Origin: Nemertoderma westbladi
Taxonomy: Eukaryota > Xenacoelomorpha > Nemertodermatida > Nemertodermatidae
DNA: 64,000 nt
Assembly: GCA_032718475.1 (NCBI GenBank)
Contig: JAUCBJ010005384.1
Location: 1 to 64,000 of the forward strand
Reading direction: 5' to 3'
Part shown: positions 42,962 to 54,239 of the stretch, one piece after another
Layout: every line of letters begins with the position of its first letter
Numbering within the stretch: position 1 is the first letter of the stretch
Notes under the pieces: generated by a model
What the model was told of the DNA's origin: nothing
Databases searched by the model: none
What the model saw: only the letters and a program-made list of their open reading frames with translations
Program-made: the position numbers and the translations under genes

Positions 42962-44655
42962 ACTGCAACCCACGGTACACCCTGGGGGTGGACAGCAACT
43001 CACGGTACACACAGGAGGCAAACAGCAACCCACGGTACACCCTGGGGGTGGAATGCAACTCATGGAACACCCATGGGTTGGACAGCAACTCACGGTACAC
43101 CTAGGGGGTGGACAGCAACCCACGGTTCACCTAGAGGGTGGACAGCAACTCACGGTACACCCAGGGGGTGGACAGCAACCCACGGTACACCCAGAGGGTG
43201 GACAGCAACCCACGGTACATCCAGGGGGTGAACTGCAACCCATGGTACATCCAGGGGGTGGACTGCAACCCATGGTACACCCAGGGACAGGACAACAACC
43301 CACAGTAGACCCAGGAGGCGTACAGCAGCCCACCGTACATCCAGGGGTTGGACAGCAACTCACGGTAGACCCAGGGGGCGGACAGCAACCCACGGTACAC
43401 CCAGAGGTTGGTCAGAAACCCACGGTACACCCAAGAGGCGTACAGCAACCCACGGTACACCCGCGGGGTGGACAGCAACTTACGGTACACCTAGGGGGTG
43501 ATCAGCAACCCACAGTAGACCCAGGGGTTGGACAGCAACTCACGGTACACCCAGGCGACGGACAGCAACCCACGTTACACCCAGGGGGTGGACAGCAACC
43601 CACCGTACATCCAGGAGGCGGACAGCAACCCATGATACACCCAGGGTGTGGAAAGTAACCCACAGTATACCCACGGGGCGGACAGCAACCCGCAGTACAC
43701 CCAGGGGGTGGACAGCAACCCAAGGTAAACCTAGGGGGTGGAAAGCAACCCACAGTACACCCAGGGGGTGGACAGCAACCCACGGTACACCTAGGGGGTG
43801 GACAGCAACCCACGGTACACCCAGGGGGTGGACAGCAACCCAAGGTACACTCAGGGGGTAGACAGCAACCCACGGTACACCCAGGGGGTGGACAGCAAAC
43901 CACGGCACACCCAGGGGGCGGACAGCAACCCACGGAACACCAAGGGGGCGGACAGCAACCCACGGTACACCCAGGGGGCGGACAGCAACCCAAGGTACAC
44001 CTAGGGGGTGGAAAGCAACCCACAGAACACCAAGTGGGTGGACAGCAAACCACGGCACACCCAGGGGGCGGACAGCAACCCACGGAACACCAAGGGGGCG
44101 GACAGCAACCCACGGTACACCCAGGGGTGGACAGCAACCCATGGTAGACACAGGGGGCGGACAGCACCCACGATACACACAGGGGGCAGACAGCAACCCA
44201 CGGTACACCAAGAGGGTGGACAGCAACCTACGGTACACCAAGGGGGCGGACAGCAACCCACGATACACACAGGGGGCGGACAGCAACCCACAGTACACCA
44301 AGTGGGTGGACAGCAAACCACGGCACACCCAGGGGGCGGACAGCAACCCACGGAACACCCAGGGGTGGACAGCAACCCACGGTACACCCAGTGGGCGGAC
44401 AGCAACCCAAGGTACACCTAGGGGGTGGAAAGCAACCCACAGAACACCCACGGGGCAGACAGCAGCCCGCAGTACACCCAGGGGGTGGACAGCAACCCAC
44501 GGTACACCTAGGGGGTGGACAGCAACCTACGGTACACCCAGGGGGTGGACAGCAACCCAAGGTACACCCTGGGGGTGGACAGCAACTCACGGTACACCAA
44601 GTGGGTGGACAGCAACCCACGATACACACAAGGGGCGGACAGCAACTCACGGTAC
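42962..44655. repeat. 30-bp minisatellite, block 2
   Basis: About 56 units, with several subtypes (ACCCAGGGGGTGGA, ACCAAGGGGGCGGA, ACCTAGGGGGTGGA, ACACAGGGGGCGGA) arranged in higher-order runs. For example a three-unit pattern at 43881-43990 recurs at 44041-44120. ORFs of up to 300 codons on both strands are a result of the repeat. Confidence 0.95.
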
Positions 44656-45253
44656 ACTACTAGGATCGGCATGCTGCATTGCAGCTGCATTTTTAAGAAT
44701 GCTGTGCCGGCTTGTCAACAAAATTGCACCGCCACAACTCCCTATCACCCATGACATTTGCTAGATCATCCGCATCTTTAAGGCCAGTGTCCTTTAAGAT
44801 GCGTTTCAAGAAAGTCATTGGCTGTCCACCATGCTTATTCACTCCATGAGGCTGCCAAAGTACAAGATTATGCACTGGCTGGTCCTCACGGCGAAAGCAA
44901 TGTCCTGCAAAGCGGAGGCGATTTTGTTCTAGTGTCAAGCTTGGGGGAACCAATGAGACACCTCCAATGTTATATAGTGTCTGGTTGGAGATGTGTGCAT
45001 TATACTTGACACAATGGACCCGGCGTAGCATTCTTGTGAATGTGCCATCCAGAGATTTGGTGTCCTCAGCAGTTAGAGCCCAGCATGGACTCCCGTAGAG
45101 GAGTACTGGAACTACTGCTGCTCTAAATAATCGGACCTTAAGTTTCCGATTAATTCTCGGTGACTTCCAAATCCTGGAAAGCCTATTCAAGGCTGCCCAT
45201 GCCTTTCCCTTATGTATTCGAAGGTCCTCACCTGACTTCCGGATCCATGATCC
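44656..45253 (-). pseudogene. Non-LTR ORF2 3' fragment inserted in the minisatellite
   Basis: Minus ORF 44693-45190 (165 codons) starts MNRLSRIWKSPRINRKLKVR and includes LLYGSPCWALTAED, LRRVHCVKYNAH and RLRFAGHCFRREDQPVHNLV, typical of the end of RTE/CR1-like ORF2. It is longer and better preserved than 22820-23412. A TAG-type 3' tail is reduced to CTACTA (44656-44662). The flanking minisatellite units show the insertion point is within one repeat. Confidence 0.85.
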
Positions 45254-46060
45254 CAGGGGGTGGACAGCAACCCACGATACACCCAGGGGGTGGACAGCAA
45301 CCCATGGTACACACAGGGGCTGGACTGCAACCCATGGTACACCCTGGGGGTGGACAGCAACCCACGGTACACCTAGGGGGTGGACAGCAACCCACGGTAC
45401 ACACAGGGGCGGTCAGCAAACCACGGTACACCGAGGGGGCGGACAGCAAACCACGGTACACCAAGGGGGTGGACAGCAACCTACGGTACACCAAGGGGGC
45501 GGACAGCAACCCACGATACACACAGGGGGCGGACAGCAACCCACAGTGCACCAAGTGGGTGGACAGCAAACCACGGCACACCCAGGGGGCGGACAGCAAC
45601 CCACGGTACACCAAGGGGGCGGACAGCAACCCACGGTACACCCAGGGGGCGGACAGCCACCCACGATACACACAGGGCAGGGGGCGGACAGCAACCCACG
45701 ATACACCAAGTGGGTGCACAGCAACCCACGATACACACAGGGGGCGGACAGCAACCCACGGTACACCTAGGGCGTGGACAGCAACCCAGGATACACACAG
45801 GGGGCGGACAGCGACCCACGGTACACCAAGTGGGTGGACAGCAAACCACGGTACACCCAGAGGGCGGACAGCAACCCACGGTACACCAAGGGGGGCGGAC
45901 AGCAACCCATGCTACACCAAGGGGGCGGACAGCAACCCATGATACACACAGGGGGCGGACAGCAACCCACAATACACCAAGTGGGTGGACAGCAAACTAC
46001 GGTACACCCAGGGGGCGGACAGCAACCCGCGGTACACACAGGGGGTAGGCTGACCCAGGG
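45254..46060. repeat. 30-bp minisatellite, block 3
   Basis: About 27 units, then a transition GGTAGGCTGACCCAGGGGGC back to RT coding sequence. Its first units (45254-45480) resemble those of block 1 more than those of block 2. Confidence 0.95.
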
Positions 46061-46069
46061 GGCGGCAGA

Positions 46070-46950
46070 GGAACGTCACCTTACACAAAAATGGTTCGCA
46101 GATGATGGCAACGTTGCTGGTGGACTCCAAACTTTAAGAGAATACTGGGAGAAGGTAAACGGAATTGGCCCAGGATATGGATATTTCCCTAACTCGGTGA
46201 AATCGTACCTGATTGTGAAGGATGAGCATAGAGCGAGGGCGGAGGAGATCTTCGCAGGATCCGGCATTCAACTGACAGATGGACATAGGGTGCTAGGGTC
46301 CGTCATAGGATCCCAGAGGGCCTGCCAGGCATTCATATCGGAGTGAGTGGATCAGCTATGCGAGCAGTTGGTGCGACTGAACGATTTCGCCAATGCAGAC
46401 CCCATCCCGCATACAGCTGCCTCATAAAAGGCATGCAACCAAAGTTAACATACTTATCCAGGACCATCCCAGGTTTTGCAGACAAGCTTGGCGCAGTGGA
46501 GGACTACATGGTGGATGACCTGATACCAACTCTGACTGGAAGAGCACCCCCCGGAGCTGTTGAGAGGGAACTGCTCGCTCTGCCCCTTAGAGAGGGTGGC
46601 CTCGCGATATCCCATCCTCAAGACCTAAGTGAGTGCTACACCGCATTGAGAAGGATCTGCGAACCCCTCGAATCCCTTGGGTCAGTCCAACCACGTATGC
46701 TACAGCGGCCTATAGTTCGGGAGGTGACGCGAGAAAGGGAAGAGAAACTTAAAGTGAAGGCTGTAGCTCTAAATGAACAGCTGTCAGAAGACTCAAAATA
46801 CCTCCGGGCACTATCACGAGAGAAAGGAGCCTCATCGTGGTTAACAGCTATACCAATTCTTAAATACGGGTTCGCCCTACACAAAACCGCCTTTCGGGAT
46901 GCCCTGTGTTACAATATGGATGGCTGCCACCAAGGCTCCCCTCTCATTGT
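46070..46950 (+). pseudogene. RT catalytic box and thumb region
   Basis: QKWFADDGN with FADD at 46095-46106 (the second and third catalytic Asp), then YWEKVNGIGPGYGYFPNSVK and AGSGIQLTDGHRVLGSVIGS. A TGA stop at 46344-46346 and a frame change near 46420 follow, then GMQPKLTYLSRTIPGF and LPLREGGLAISHP. The frame runs into the array upstream, showing that the array lies inside the RT gene. Confidence 0.82.
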
Positions 46951-47611
46951 GTATGTGGCGAGGAGTTCTCCATCTCTCATCCCCTACATTGCCCAACGGG
47001 GGGATATCCCAGCATCCGCCACAATGAGATAAGGGACTATCTAGCCGAACTGTTGAACGATGTCGCCCATGATGTGGAGAGCGAACCACACCTCCAACCA
47101 GTGGAAGGCGAGCAGTTCCGACTCGCAAGCACTTCCAGAGACCTAGACACACGGTTGGACGTAGCAGCATCCGGGGTCTGGGGGGGGGGGGGGGGGGAGG
47201 TTTGAGAGAGTTTACATCGATGTAAAAATATTTAACCCGTTGTGCGCCTCTAACCCTCGATCGATCAGCGCCTCATACAACAAACACGAGCGGGAAAAAC
47301 GCCGAAAATATGAGGACAGAATAAATGAAATCGAACACTCTGCTGGTTTTTGCGCTTTCGTTATGGCAGCAACGGGCGGGGCTAGTCGAAGTGCTCACGC
47401 ACTCATCAATCGGGTATCTCTCCTCCTCTCCGCAAAGCGGGACACTCCATACTCCCAGACAGTATCCCTGGTCCGCACGAGGCTAAACTATGCCCTGTTG
47501 CGGTCTTCTGTAATGTGCATGCGCGGGGCCCGCATACCCAAGACCCGTCGATGTCCTCAACCACTGAGCGAAACCGGGATCCTCTGTGCGGTGACAGAGG
47601 GCCGGGTTTGA
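46906..47611 (+). pseudogene. Zinc motif and PD-(D/E)xK-like tail of the RT protein
   Basis: CVCGEEFSISHPLHCPTGGY gives a C-x-C ... H-x3-C cluster. After EPHLQPVEGEQF comes DTRLDVAASGVWGG, an 18-nt poly-G tract (47180-47197) that changes frame, then FERVYIDVKIFNP and HEREKRRKYEDRINEIEH. The spaced D ... D-V-K resembles the PD-(D/E)xK nuclease core, which would cut target DNA (inference). The final stop is at 47609-47611. Confidence 0.7.
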
Positions 47612-47794
47612 TAATGGAACTTTTGGGGCGCCAAAATAACTCGATTTATGTATTATATTAAAGTAACTATATTAAAATCTGGTATCATTGTGCTTTTTAT
47701 TATTAAAAATTGTTAATAAAGATGTTGAGTGAGGAGGAAAAAAAAACAAAAAAAAAACAGTAAACCCTTCCACTCTGATTCCCAAGTTGCCTTG

Positions 47795-47955
47795 GTTCCC
47801 ATTTATCGACCACTGAAGGATGAAAGCCAGGTTTGGGTTAGGCTGCAGCATTTAAAGCACTGTGCCCAAACAGTGCTGCCCCATCTAGGGAACGAACCAG
47901 TGCCTCCTGATTGAAAGCCCAGGAATGTCACCACTAGACCAAGCTGCTGCTTGGT
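47795..47955 (-). repeat. tRNA-derived SINE
   Basis: On minus, A-box-like TTGGTCTAGTGG (47931-47942) and B-box TGGTTCGTTCC (47889-47899). The body includes the inverted pair AGCACTGTGCCCAAACAGTGCT (described by its halves AGCACTGT and ACAGTGCT). The head also occurs truncated at 23936. Confidence 0.7.
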
Positions 47956-47959
47956 CGTC

Positions 47960-49625
47960 GCGTAGCAGATAGGAGTAGCGCCCACCCCTACCTTCGGGTA
48001 GCAGATATCGAAAGAGGAACCTTAGGGTCGCCTCCGGCTTCGGCAGACTGTTTGATTGCTTGAAGGTTCTAAAAAACATGGCAAATTCTTTCTACTGTAA
48101 TTATATGTTATAGTTTATTATTTATGTTAATTAACTACAGTATTTACATCATTGTGTGCAAAGTAGCACTTCGCAGCGTTATGACCAGAGTTTATTTATG
48201 TACCGAGCGAGCGCAGCGAGGGAGGTTTACATAAATAATGTAATTTTGTTACATTATGTCAACTTTAGCTTTCGGTATGTGAAGAAAGGATTTTAAGGAT
48301 ACTCTCATTTAAACATTTTAATCATGTACTAATTCGAATATAAGTGAAATTTATACACAGTATTAATTAAACATTATTTATATCTATCTAATTAAAGTTT
48401 ATTGTTGTTATCTCCTTCGTGGATGTGATAAATCTTTGATCCATCGTCGACTGAAACAAACTGAGTCTCCGTCTGTGTCCGTTCAGTGCACTGTACACTG
48501 TCGCCATATTTTCTTTGCTCATTTTCTCATAAATGTCTTCTATAGGACGTATGGAATACACAGTCTTACACGTTAAACAATTATTTACATACAGCAGCTA
48601 GTCCTGTCACTTCAAACTGGACGCACGCATTATACAAACACGTGCTGCTTTATTGAATAAAAAGCACACATTAATATAAATGGAAATAATACATTCTGGA
48701 ATACGGTAAATGAAGTTGTTTCCATGCCATTGATTACTTTGCAGCGTTCCGTCCTATAGGCCGCAACGCTGCAAAGTAGTACTTTGCAGCGTTACGAGCA
48801 ATTCACAAGAACGCTGTTAAGTTGACATAATGTAAGAAAATAATATTACTTACGAGAACTCAGTGCTTGGAGCTACAGCTTGGATCGACTACAAACATTA
48901 CTGCAGATTCCCAACTTTTTGTAAAATCTATCATCGTTAGTACATAAATATACCGTTAAATAATGACATATTATGTTATATTATTGTTAAAGTTCATATA
49001 ATAGATTCAACATTCATTAATTAACATTCGTTAAAGATCACCCATGTTGGTGTACAAGTATTCCATTAGGAAACATAGTGAACGTGTTTACTGTGGAAGA
49101 TCACTCATGGTGGTGAACAGGCATTCCTTGGCTTAACTAGCCTAAAAGATTCTCCCATTCTGCCATTTATTACAGTTTTTTTGTTATACATCCACACGAC
49201 AGTGTGAGTCGGATGAGTAGAGTTTATATGTATTTGTTGCCTAGGTTTCTTCTGTTTCTGGAATTGTGTTTATTTATTAATATTGTGCTCCGCGATTTGT
49301 TCTCAAATAGGCATACTGATTTGCCGGTACTGTGTTGCGCATTGTGTGATTGAATAGTAGGTCAAGTAGGAATAAGTACCGTATGTACTGTACCACTAAT
49401 GATCTGATCTACCTAAGTTCGCTAAAAATAATAAATATTGGCTAATAAATAAATAGAGAAAACATTAATAATAATATATGTACAAGTTCAGAGTATCAGC
49501 TGCTTTGTTGCCCTAGCAATGTGTAAACAAAGAGCGATAATTAAAGATAAACAGATAAAAAGATAAACAGTAATGTCACCCTATTGTTTAGCAAATCAGA
49601 TTTGAGAATAAGCGAGAACACATGA
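47960..49625. other. Non-coding stretch with inverted repeats
   Basis: No gene. A perfect palindrome with 14-bp arms AACGCTGCAAAGTA lies at about 48765-48793, and a related GCAGCGTT word occurs at about 48172. CATTATGTCAACTTTA (about 48254) and its approximate complement (about 48820) suggest an element of about 590 bp. A near-duplicate pair GATCACCCATGTTGGTG / GATCACTCATGGTGGTG lies at 49037 and 49099. Confidence 0.5.
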
Positions 49626-50096
49626 GGGTACCTACTTTTGCAGTTTTCCCCCCACATTTTAAAAATTTTCCTAATGGTGATTTTACTGAATTATTTCATG
49701 TGTAAATGTTCTATAAACGTCTAAATGTTTTCTTTAAATGTCTTCTAAATGTTTTCTAATGAAAAATTTTGTTTTTTCAACAAAATAAATGTTCTAGAAC
49801 ATTAGCTATAAGTAGCTAATTTCAACAAATAATTAACATATAAATTAATTAGTTTATAATTATTAAAAAATAATGTTTACGTATCTATGATAGCATTGTT
49901 CATTTGAAAAATTTTGCAGTCAAAATTTTTTTTTAATAGCTAATGTTCTAGAACAAGATTTTGATAATAGTTTTATTGGAAAACCTTTACAAGATGATTA
50001 GAGAACATATATACATGCAATAATCCATAAAATGTATTGTTATAAAATGTTATAAAATTTTGAAAAATGTGGGGGAGGGGGGACTGCAAAAGTACC
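49626..50096. mobile_element. MITE with 7-bp target duplication
   Basis: Inverted ends GGGTACCTACTTTTGCAG and CTGCAAAAGTACC, continuing through a CCCCCCACATTTT / AAAATGTGGGGG block. It is flanked by CACATGA on both sides (49619-49625 and 50097-50103). The inside (471 bp in all) is AT-rich with several TGTTCTAGAACA-like words and is non-coding. Confidence 0.85.
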
Positions 50097-50779
50097 CACA
50101 TGATAAACACACAATATTGCAATGTTCAATAACAATACGGTAGTTCTATGGGGTCTACAGTATGCTGGAAATGAGTCGTGAGATGTTCTTTTCTATTTTT
50201 TCATATTTGTTACAAGGGGCTTTCCTTGTTTTTTGAGTTTCCACACTCATTGCCTCTACAATAAGGAAAGTCGACGACTAAATCTGTGCAACTATGTACT
50301 ATGTATATTTTTTATACAGTAGCTACGATTTTACTAAGGAAAATTTATTAAAATTAATAAGATGGAAAACAACGAAAATATATTAAGTTTCTTTTTTCAT
50401 GCCGTTTCTATCTAATTTAATGATGCTCGCATGGCTTTTGGTGATGTAATTTTGTAAGAGTTATCTTTCTTACGAATACTGGAGTACAATTTAATGTGAA
50501 ATATACATAATAAAAATGAATCCCTCTCCAGGGGAAATTCGATGCAAATAAAGGCTGATTACTCTCAAAAATAAAACTGTATCCTGTTCTATTGTGTTTA
50601 GTTTATTGTTTTGGTTAAAATAACATGCCACTGTAACCTGCTCCTTTCCCTAAATTGACAATTTAACATTGAGGCGGGAGATGAATTCGCCAAGGCGGTT
50701 TTGACGTCCAGTTTTCCACCATGTCTCTTTAGATTACACAGTGAAGGAGTTAAGTCATGATATACTTAAAATATATTCA
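50097..50779. other. Upstream region of the glycosyltransferase gene
   Basis: AT-rich, no ORF. It presumably includes the promoter and leader; nothing specific is visible. Confidence 0.35.
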
Positions 50780-51169
50780 ATGAACATGATGAATAATATC
50801 ATTAGATCAATATTAAATAAAACAAGACGATTGCAAATACGATTGGGTCTTATAACTATCCTCATAAGTCTCGTGTTCGTCTTGGTCATTATCAAAATAC
50901 CAAAATCCGAAATCGTCAGCCTCAGCCTCATTATCGACTCGTCCAACCTAAACATATCATGGATGACTTACGACGACAAGGGTTACTACGTCCCGAATGT
51001 TGTCCACTTTGTTCAGTTCGATAACGGGAATATTTCATTTCCTATGGCTCTCTGCATTCTGGCAGCCTCCCGAAACATTAATCCTACTGTTATTAAAATT
51101 CACACCAATGTGCAATTGACTGGACCTTATTGGATGGAGGCATCGCGCAGACTTGGAAAGCGAATAAGT
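50780..51169 (+). CDS. GT32-like glycosyltransferase, exon 1
   Basis: First in-frame ATG (MNMMNNIIRSILNKTRRLQI) followed by a hydrophobic anchor LGLITILISLVFVLVII, the layout of a type II Golgi enzyme. The start of the catalytic domain follows: YVPNVVHFVQFDNGNISFPM and KIHTNVQLTGPYWMEA, as in invertebrate alpha-1,4-galactosyltransferase/GT32 proteins. A donor GTTAGC at 51170 keeps phase 0 with exon 2; the frame otherwise stops soon. It would transfer a sugar from a nucleotide sugar in the Golgi; donor and acceptor are unknown. Confidence 0.78.
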
Positions 51170-51228
51170 GTTAGCATTAATATTTAAAATTATTACCTAT
51201 CTTTAATATAATATTTGATAAAAGCAAC

Positions 51229-51449
51229 GGCCGATTTACACGTGGCAACTTTTAAAGCAACTTGTAGAGCAAGAGAAACCCAGGTTGCCGATTAAGTTGC
51301 TCCGGGTAAACATGTAAGTTGCTGAAAAAGTTGCCATAAAAGTTGCTGTTAAGGTTGCCAAGTGTAAACTGCGATCAAATTAAGTTGCTCGAAAAAAGTT
51401 GCTAGATGCCGACAAAGTTGCTCAAAAAGTTGCCACGTGTAAACCGGCC
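51229..51449. mobile_element. Short MITE in intron 1
   Basis: Terminal repeats GGCCGATTTACACGTGGCAA and the complement ending CGTGTAAACCGGCC. The inside is filled with AAGTTGC or its complement (about eleven copies). The target duplication is unclear. Confidence 0.8.
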
Positions 51450-51901
51450 TTTAGTTGATATTGTTGATAAGTGGATATTTAATGTACAAAGTAGATAAAG
51501 TATATCAACGACAACGGACATGTAGGGACGCCATATTAATCGCAATATAATCAAAGCGAATATTATATTGGTGAGGTAATTTTAAGCAATATAAATTTCA
51601 AGCACATCTACTTTAATGAGGGCGTTCATATACTTTACAACTGTGTAACTTAGTTAGGTCGGGTGCCATCTTCGCCCACGTCCATCCTTCACCCGATTGT
51701 GAGAGAGGATCAGGTTACAGAGACGGCTTTTTCTAACCAAAGCAATAAACGATGTTGTTAACACTCATTTTGAGAGCGAAGATTGGACACGGGTGTAGAT
51801 TGGACGCGGGCGAAGTTTGCTCCGTACCCATTTAGTTATGGCTACCGGTTGAGGAGAGTGAGTAGTTTGGCTCTAAAAGTTTATCTCACTCCACTTTTTA
51901 G

Positions 51902-52217
51902 GTTGTCCCGGCTAAAAAACCAACAGAAATATCGGGGAAACCAGTAAGGGTTGTGCAACACGCTTCTGATATATTCCGAATCCAGCTATTGATAGCGGAG
52001 GGGGGAATCTATCTGGATAACGACGTACTAGTGGTTAATAGTTTCCAGAGGTTCAGATCCCTCAATGTCTGCTCAATAGGGCTGCCAAGGGATGTAGACC
52101 CTGAAGCATTTATTGGCAATCAGATATTGGTGTGCCCGCCCGGTGACTCATTTATGCGGCAATATTTGGCGACATATGAATCGAAGTTTGATGATAGTTT
52201 GTGGTACTACAATGCGG
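51902..52217 (+). CDS. GT32-like glycosyltransferase, exon 2
   Basis: Acceptor TTTTTAG at 51895-51901, open phase 0 from 51902. It contains RVVQHASDIFRIQLLIAEGG followed by IYLDNDVLVV: the D-x-D metal/nucleotide-sugar site and the preceding HASD...R of the GT32 Gly_transf_sug family. GNQILVCPPG and SLWYYNAG follow, also conserved. Donor GTGAGT at 52218 splits a Gly codon (phase 1). Confidence 0.85.
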
Positions 52218-52690
52218 GTGAGTAGTAAAACTAATGCTATTATATATTTTCTAACGGCTTCTTATCAACAATGTAATGATTACAATATGACGAGCTCATA
52301 TTAGAAATAGAGCAATAAAAATAAGAGTCTGTGAAAGTATGGAATGTTCATTTTGCAGCATTCAGCAATGGCAAGAAATTATCAATTGGAAAAATTTAAT
52401 GATGATTATACGTATCATAGTCGCTCTCTTTTTATCCAGCAATTTTTAACAAACATAATCAACCAGTACATCCTCACCTGCAACAAAGATTTATTCATCA
52501 TTATAATATAACTAGGGCCATCATCTGAAGCTATCACACCAATCCCCCCATTCATAAAGATTGTGAGGAATTTTTAGCATTTTAGCAATTGGGGATGGAT
52601 GGTGTGGCAGCCTGTAATAATAGACCCTCGTGGCAAAAATACATAAATTGTATTGTGCAGGTAAAATGTTCCTTCTTTGTTATGTGTTAG

Positions 52691-52881
52691 GCGAAGTTCC
52701 CACCGTAGACCTGATACTGCCACACCCAGAACTCGTGAATGCTGTGCCCGATTCACAATTCGGAGTCTCTCTCGGCATCTGTGGGAGACTCTTCACGGCA
52801 GTTTCCAAGCCAAAGTGGAATCTTTGGAGAAACTACATCGCAATGCATCTGTTCTACAACTGGAGAGAGTCGTTGGCTAAG
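52691..52881 (+). CDS. GT32-like glycosyltransferase, exon 3
   Basis: Acceptor TGTTAG before 52691; the phase completes the split Gly codon (G|GC, then EVPTVDLIL). It ends WRESLAK at a donor GTAATT (52882). The last exon(s) were not found: the BEL-like element starts 540 bp further on, and the real 3' end may lie beyond 60.2 kb or be lost. The in-frame read-through would add IAVNSYIQY and a stop. Confidence 0.75.
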
Positions 52882-53417
52882 GTAATTGCAGTTAACAGTT
52901 ATATCCAATACATTTTCCGTTTTGTGTAGAACTTGACAGCATCGCGATACTTGAAAGATTTTAACTCACGCTGTCTGGCTGTCAAGTAGCGATACTTAAT
53001 TAATCTACATAGGCAGAATAATACTCGTACTTGGGCCCGTAACAAGGAATTTTTTAGTTGGGTTTGGGTAGGAGGGGAAAATCAGGGTAAATTTTAAAAA
53101 CAAAGCCTACTCTAGTATATAGGCCTATTATGTTAATATATTTTTATTACAACATTATTTAATCGCCACGGATTCTGTGAGCGGAAGACGCCAATAATTC
53201 CGTCAAAATCATCTGCACCTATCATACCAGAATCAAAGCAAATAAGTGTCAATGCTTCCATCGGAATGCTTCCGCAGTTTCGACGTTTACCCTATAAAAT
53301 TATGTAATTGAAAAAAAATGGAAAACTTAAAAAAAGCGTAGAACTACACTAACAATACTGCAATAATACCAGCCTCAACACAAGATACACTACAACTAAA
53401 CAGCACACAACACACTA

Positions 53418-53951
53418 TGTGACGGGATCCGAGAGGATCCCGGTTAATCCGGTGTTGGTTGTGTACGCGTCCCCGCCGTACCGTGATGGAAAAGAGTTTG
53501 TGTTGCTCCGACGTTATTGTTAATATATGAAATACAGTATAAATAGGATGATAGCAGATAGCAGTTAATGATGGTAATGTACCGGTAATATGGTGACGGC
53601 GGTGACGGTCCTAACTGTCACCGTACTGCCTGACTGTACTGGGATAACTGAATGAAAGCTGCATCGACCGGTAATATATATATTGCACAGTTGGCCATAT
53701 TGCAGTATTGCTACTCAGCCGATGCTTCCCCCCTGATTGGCTAATATCCCTGTTGGCACCCTTTGGAGTGTTTCCCTTCACTCCTTGTGTTCTCTCTCGG
53801 TTAGGGGTTTGGCCCCTGACCCTCGTTGTGTGTTTCTCCTTCCCATTTTGTTGGGGTGGCACGAGTGGTTGATTACCCAACCTCGTGGCCCCCAATATTG
53901 CTTAATGGTTTACTTTATGGGGTTTGGTGAGGCGGAATTGATTCGCTAACA
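53418..53951 (-). repeat. 3' LTR of the BEL-like element
   Basis: On plus it reads TGTGACGGGATCC ... GCTAACA. A GGGATCC/GGATCCC hairpin lies at its outer end. It contains the sequence TATATTGCACAG and a CAGTATAAATAGG box (TATA-like on plus), not clearly a promoter for the minus-strand transcript. Confidence 0.95.
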
Positions 53952-53963
53952 CTCCCCCCATGC
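53952..53963 (-). promoter_or_regulatory. Polypurine tract
   Basis: On minus CATGGGGGGAG directly abuts the 3' LTR. Confidence 0.75.
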
Positions 53964-54239
53964 TATCTTCCCGGTGAGAAGATAGCATCAACCTCTAAGT
54001 GCGCTTCAATTCCGCTGGAACTCGATCTATTATCGGGTGTGGGGTGCAGTTATTTTCTTGGAGTCGGCTTTCCAGGCCGCTCCCTATGGGTATGATCTCA
54101 CTACCCTCTGGCGTCTCGTGTCGGGCCGATCGTGCGCTTCTCTCACCTCTCCCCACACCTGAATCGCACTCTTCTCTCTCGCCAACAGTTCCTTTCACTA
54201 TCTCCTCTCTACTCCCTGCCACTCTCTAAGGCCCTGACC

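Larger units (their letters stand above)
37310..47611 (+). mobile_element. Broken RT element with C-terminal nuclease-like domain, heavily interrupted
   Basis: Pieces in order on plus: N-terminal region 37310-38408, RT boxes 39606-40085, catalytic box and thumb about 46070-46900, zinc motif and nuclease-like tail about 46940-47611. A family A solo LTR (38409-39605) and a 6-kb minisatellite complex split it. Several frameshifts, at least one in-frame stop and a poly-G tract add to the damage. The RT belongs to the lineage with GVRPIGVGEVLRRIIGK and DAxNAFN boxes seen in cnidarians and amphioxus. I cannot place it in a named clade. Confidence 0.8.

Noticed and set aside
40110-46060. Regular 30-bp repeats looking like a CRISPR array and long ORFs of repeated decapeptides
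   Set aside because: Units are head-to-tail without spacers and the host is a eukaryote. ORFs occur in nearly all frames of both strands because the unit is a multiple of three.
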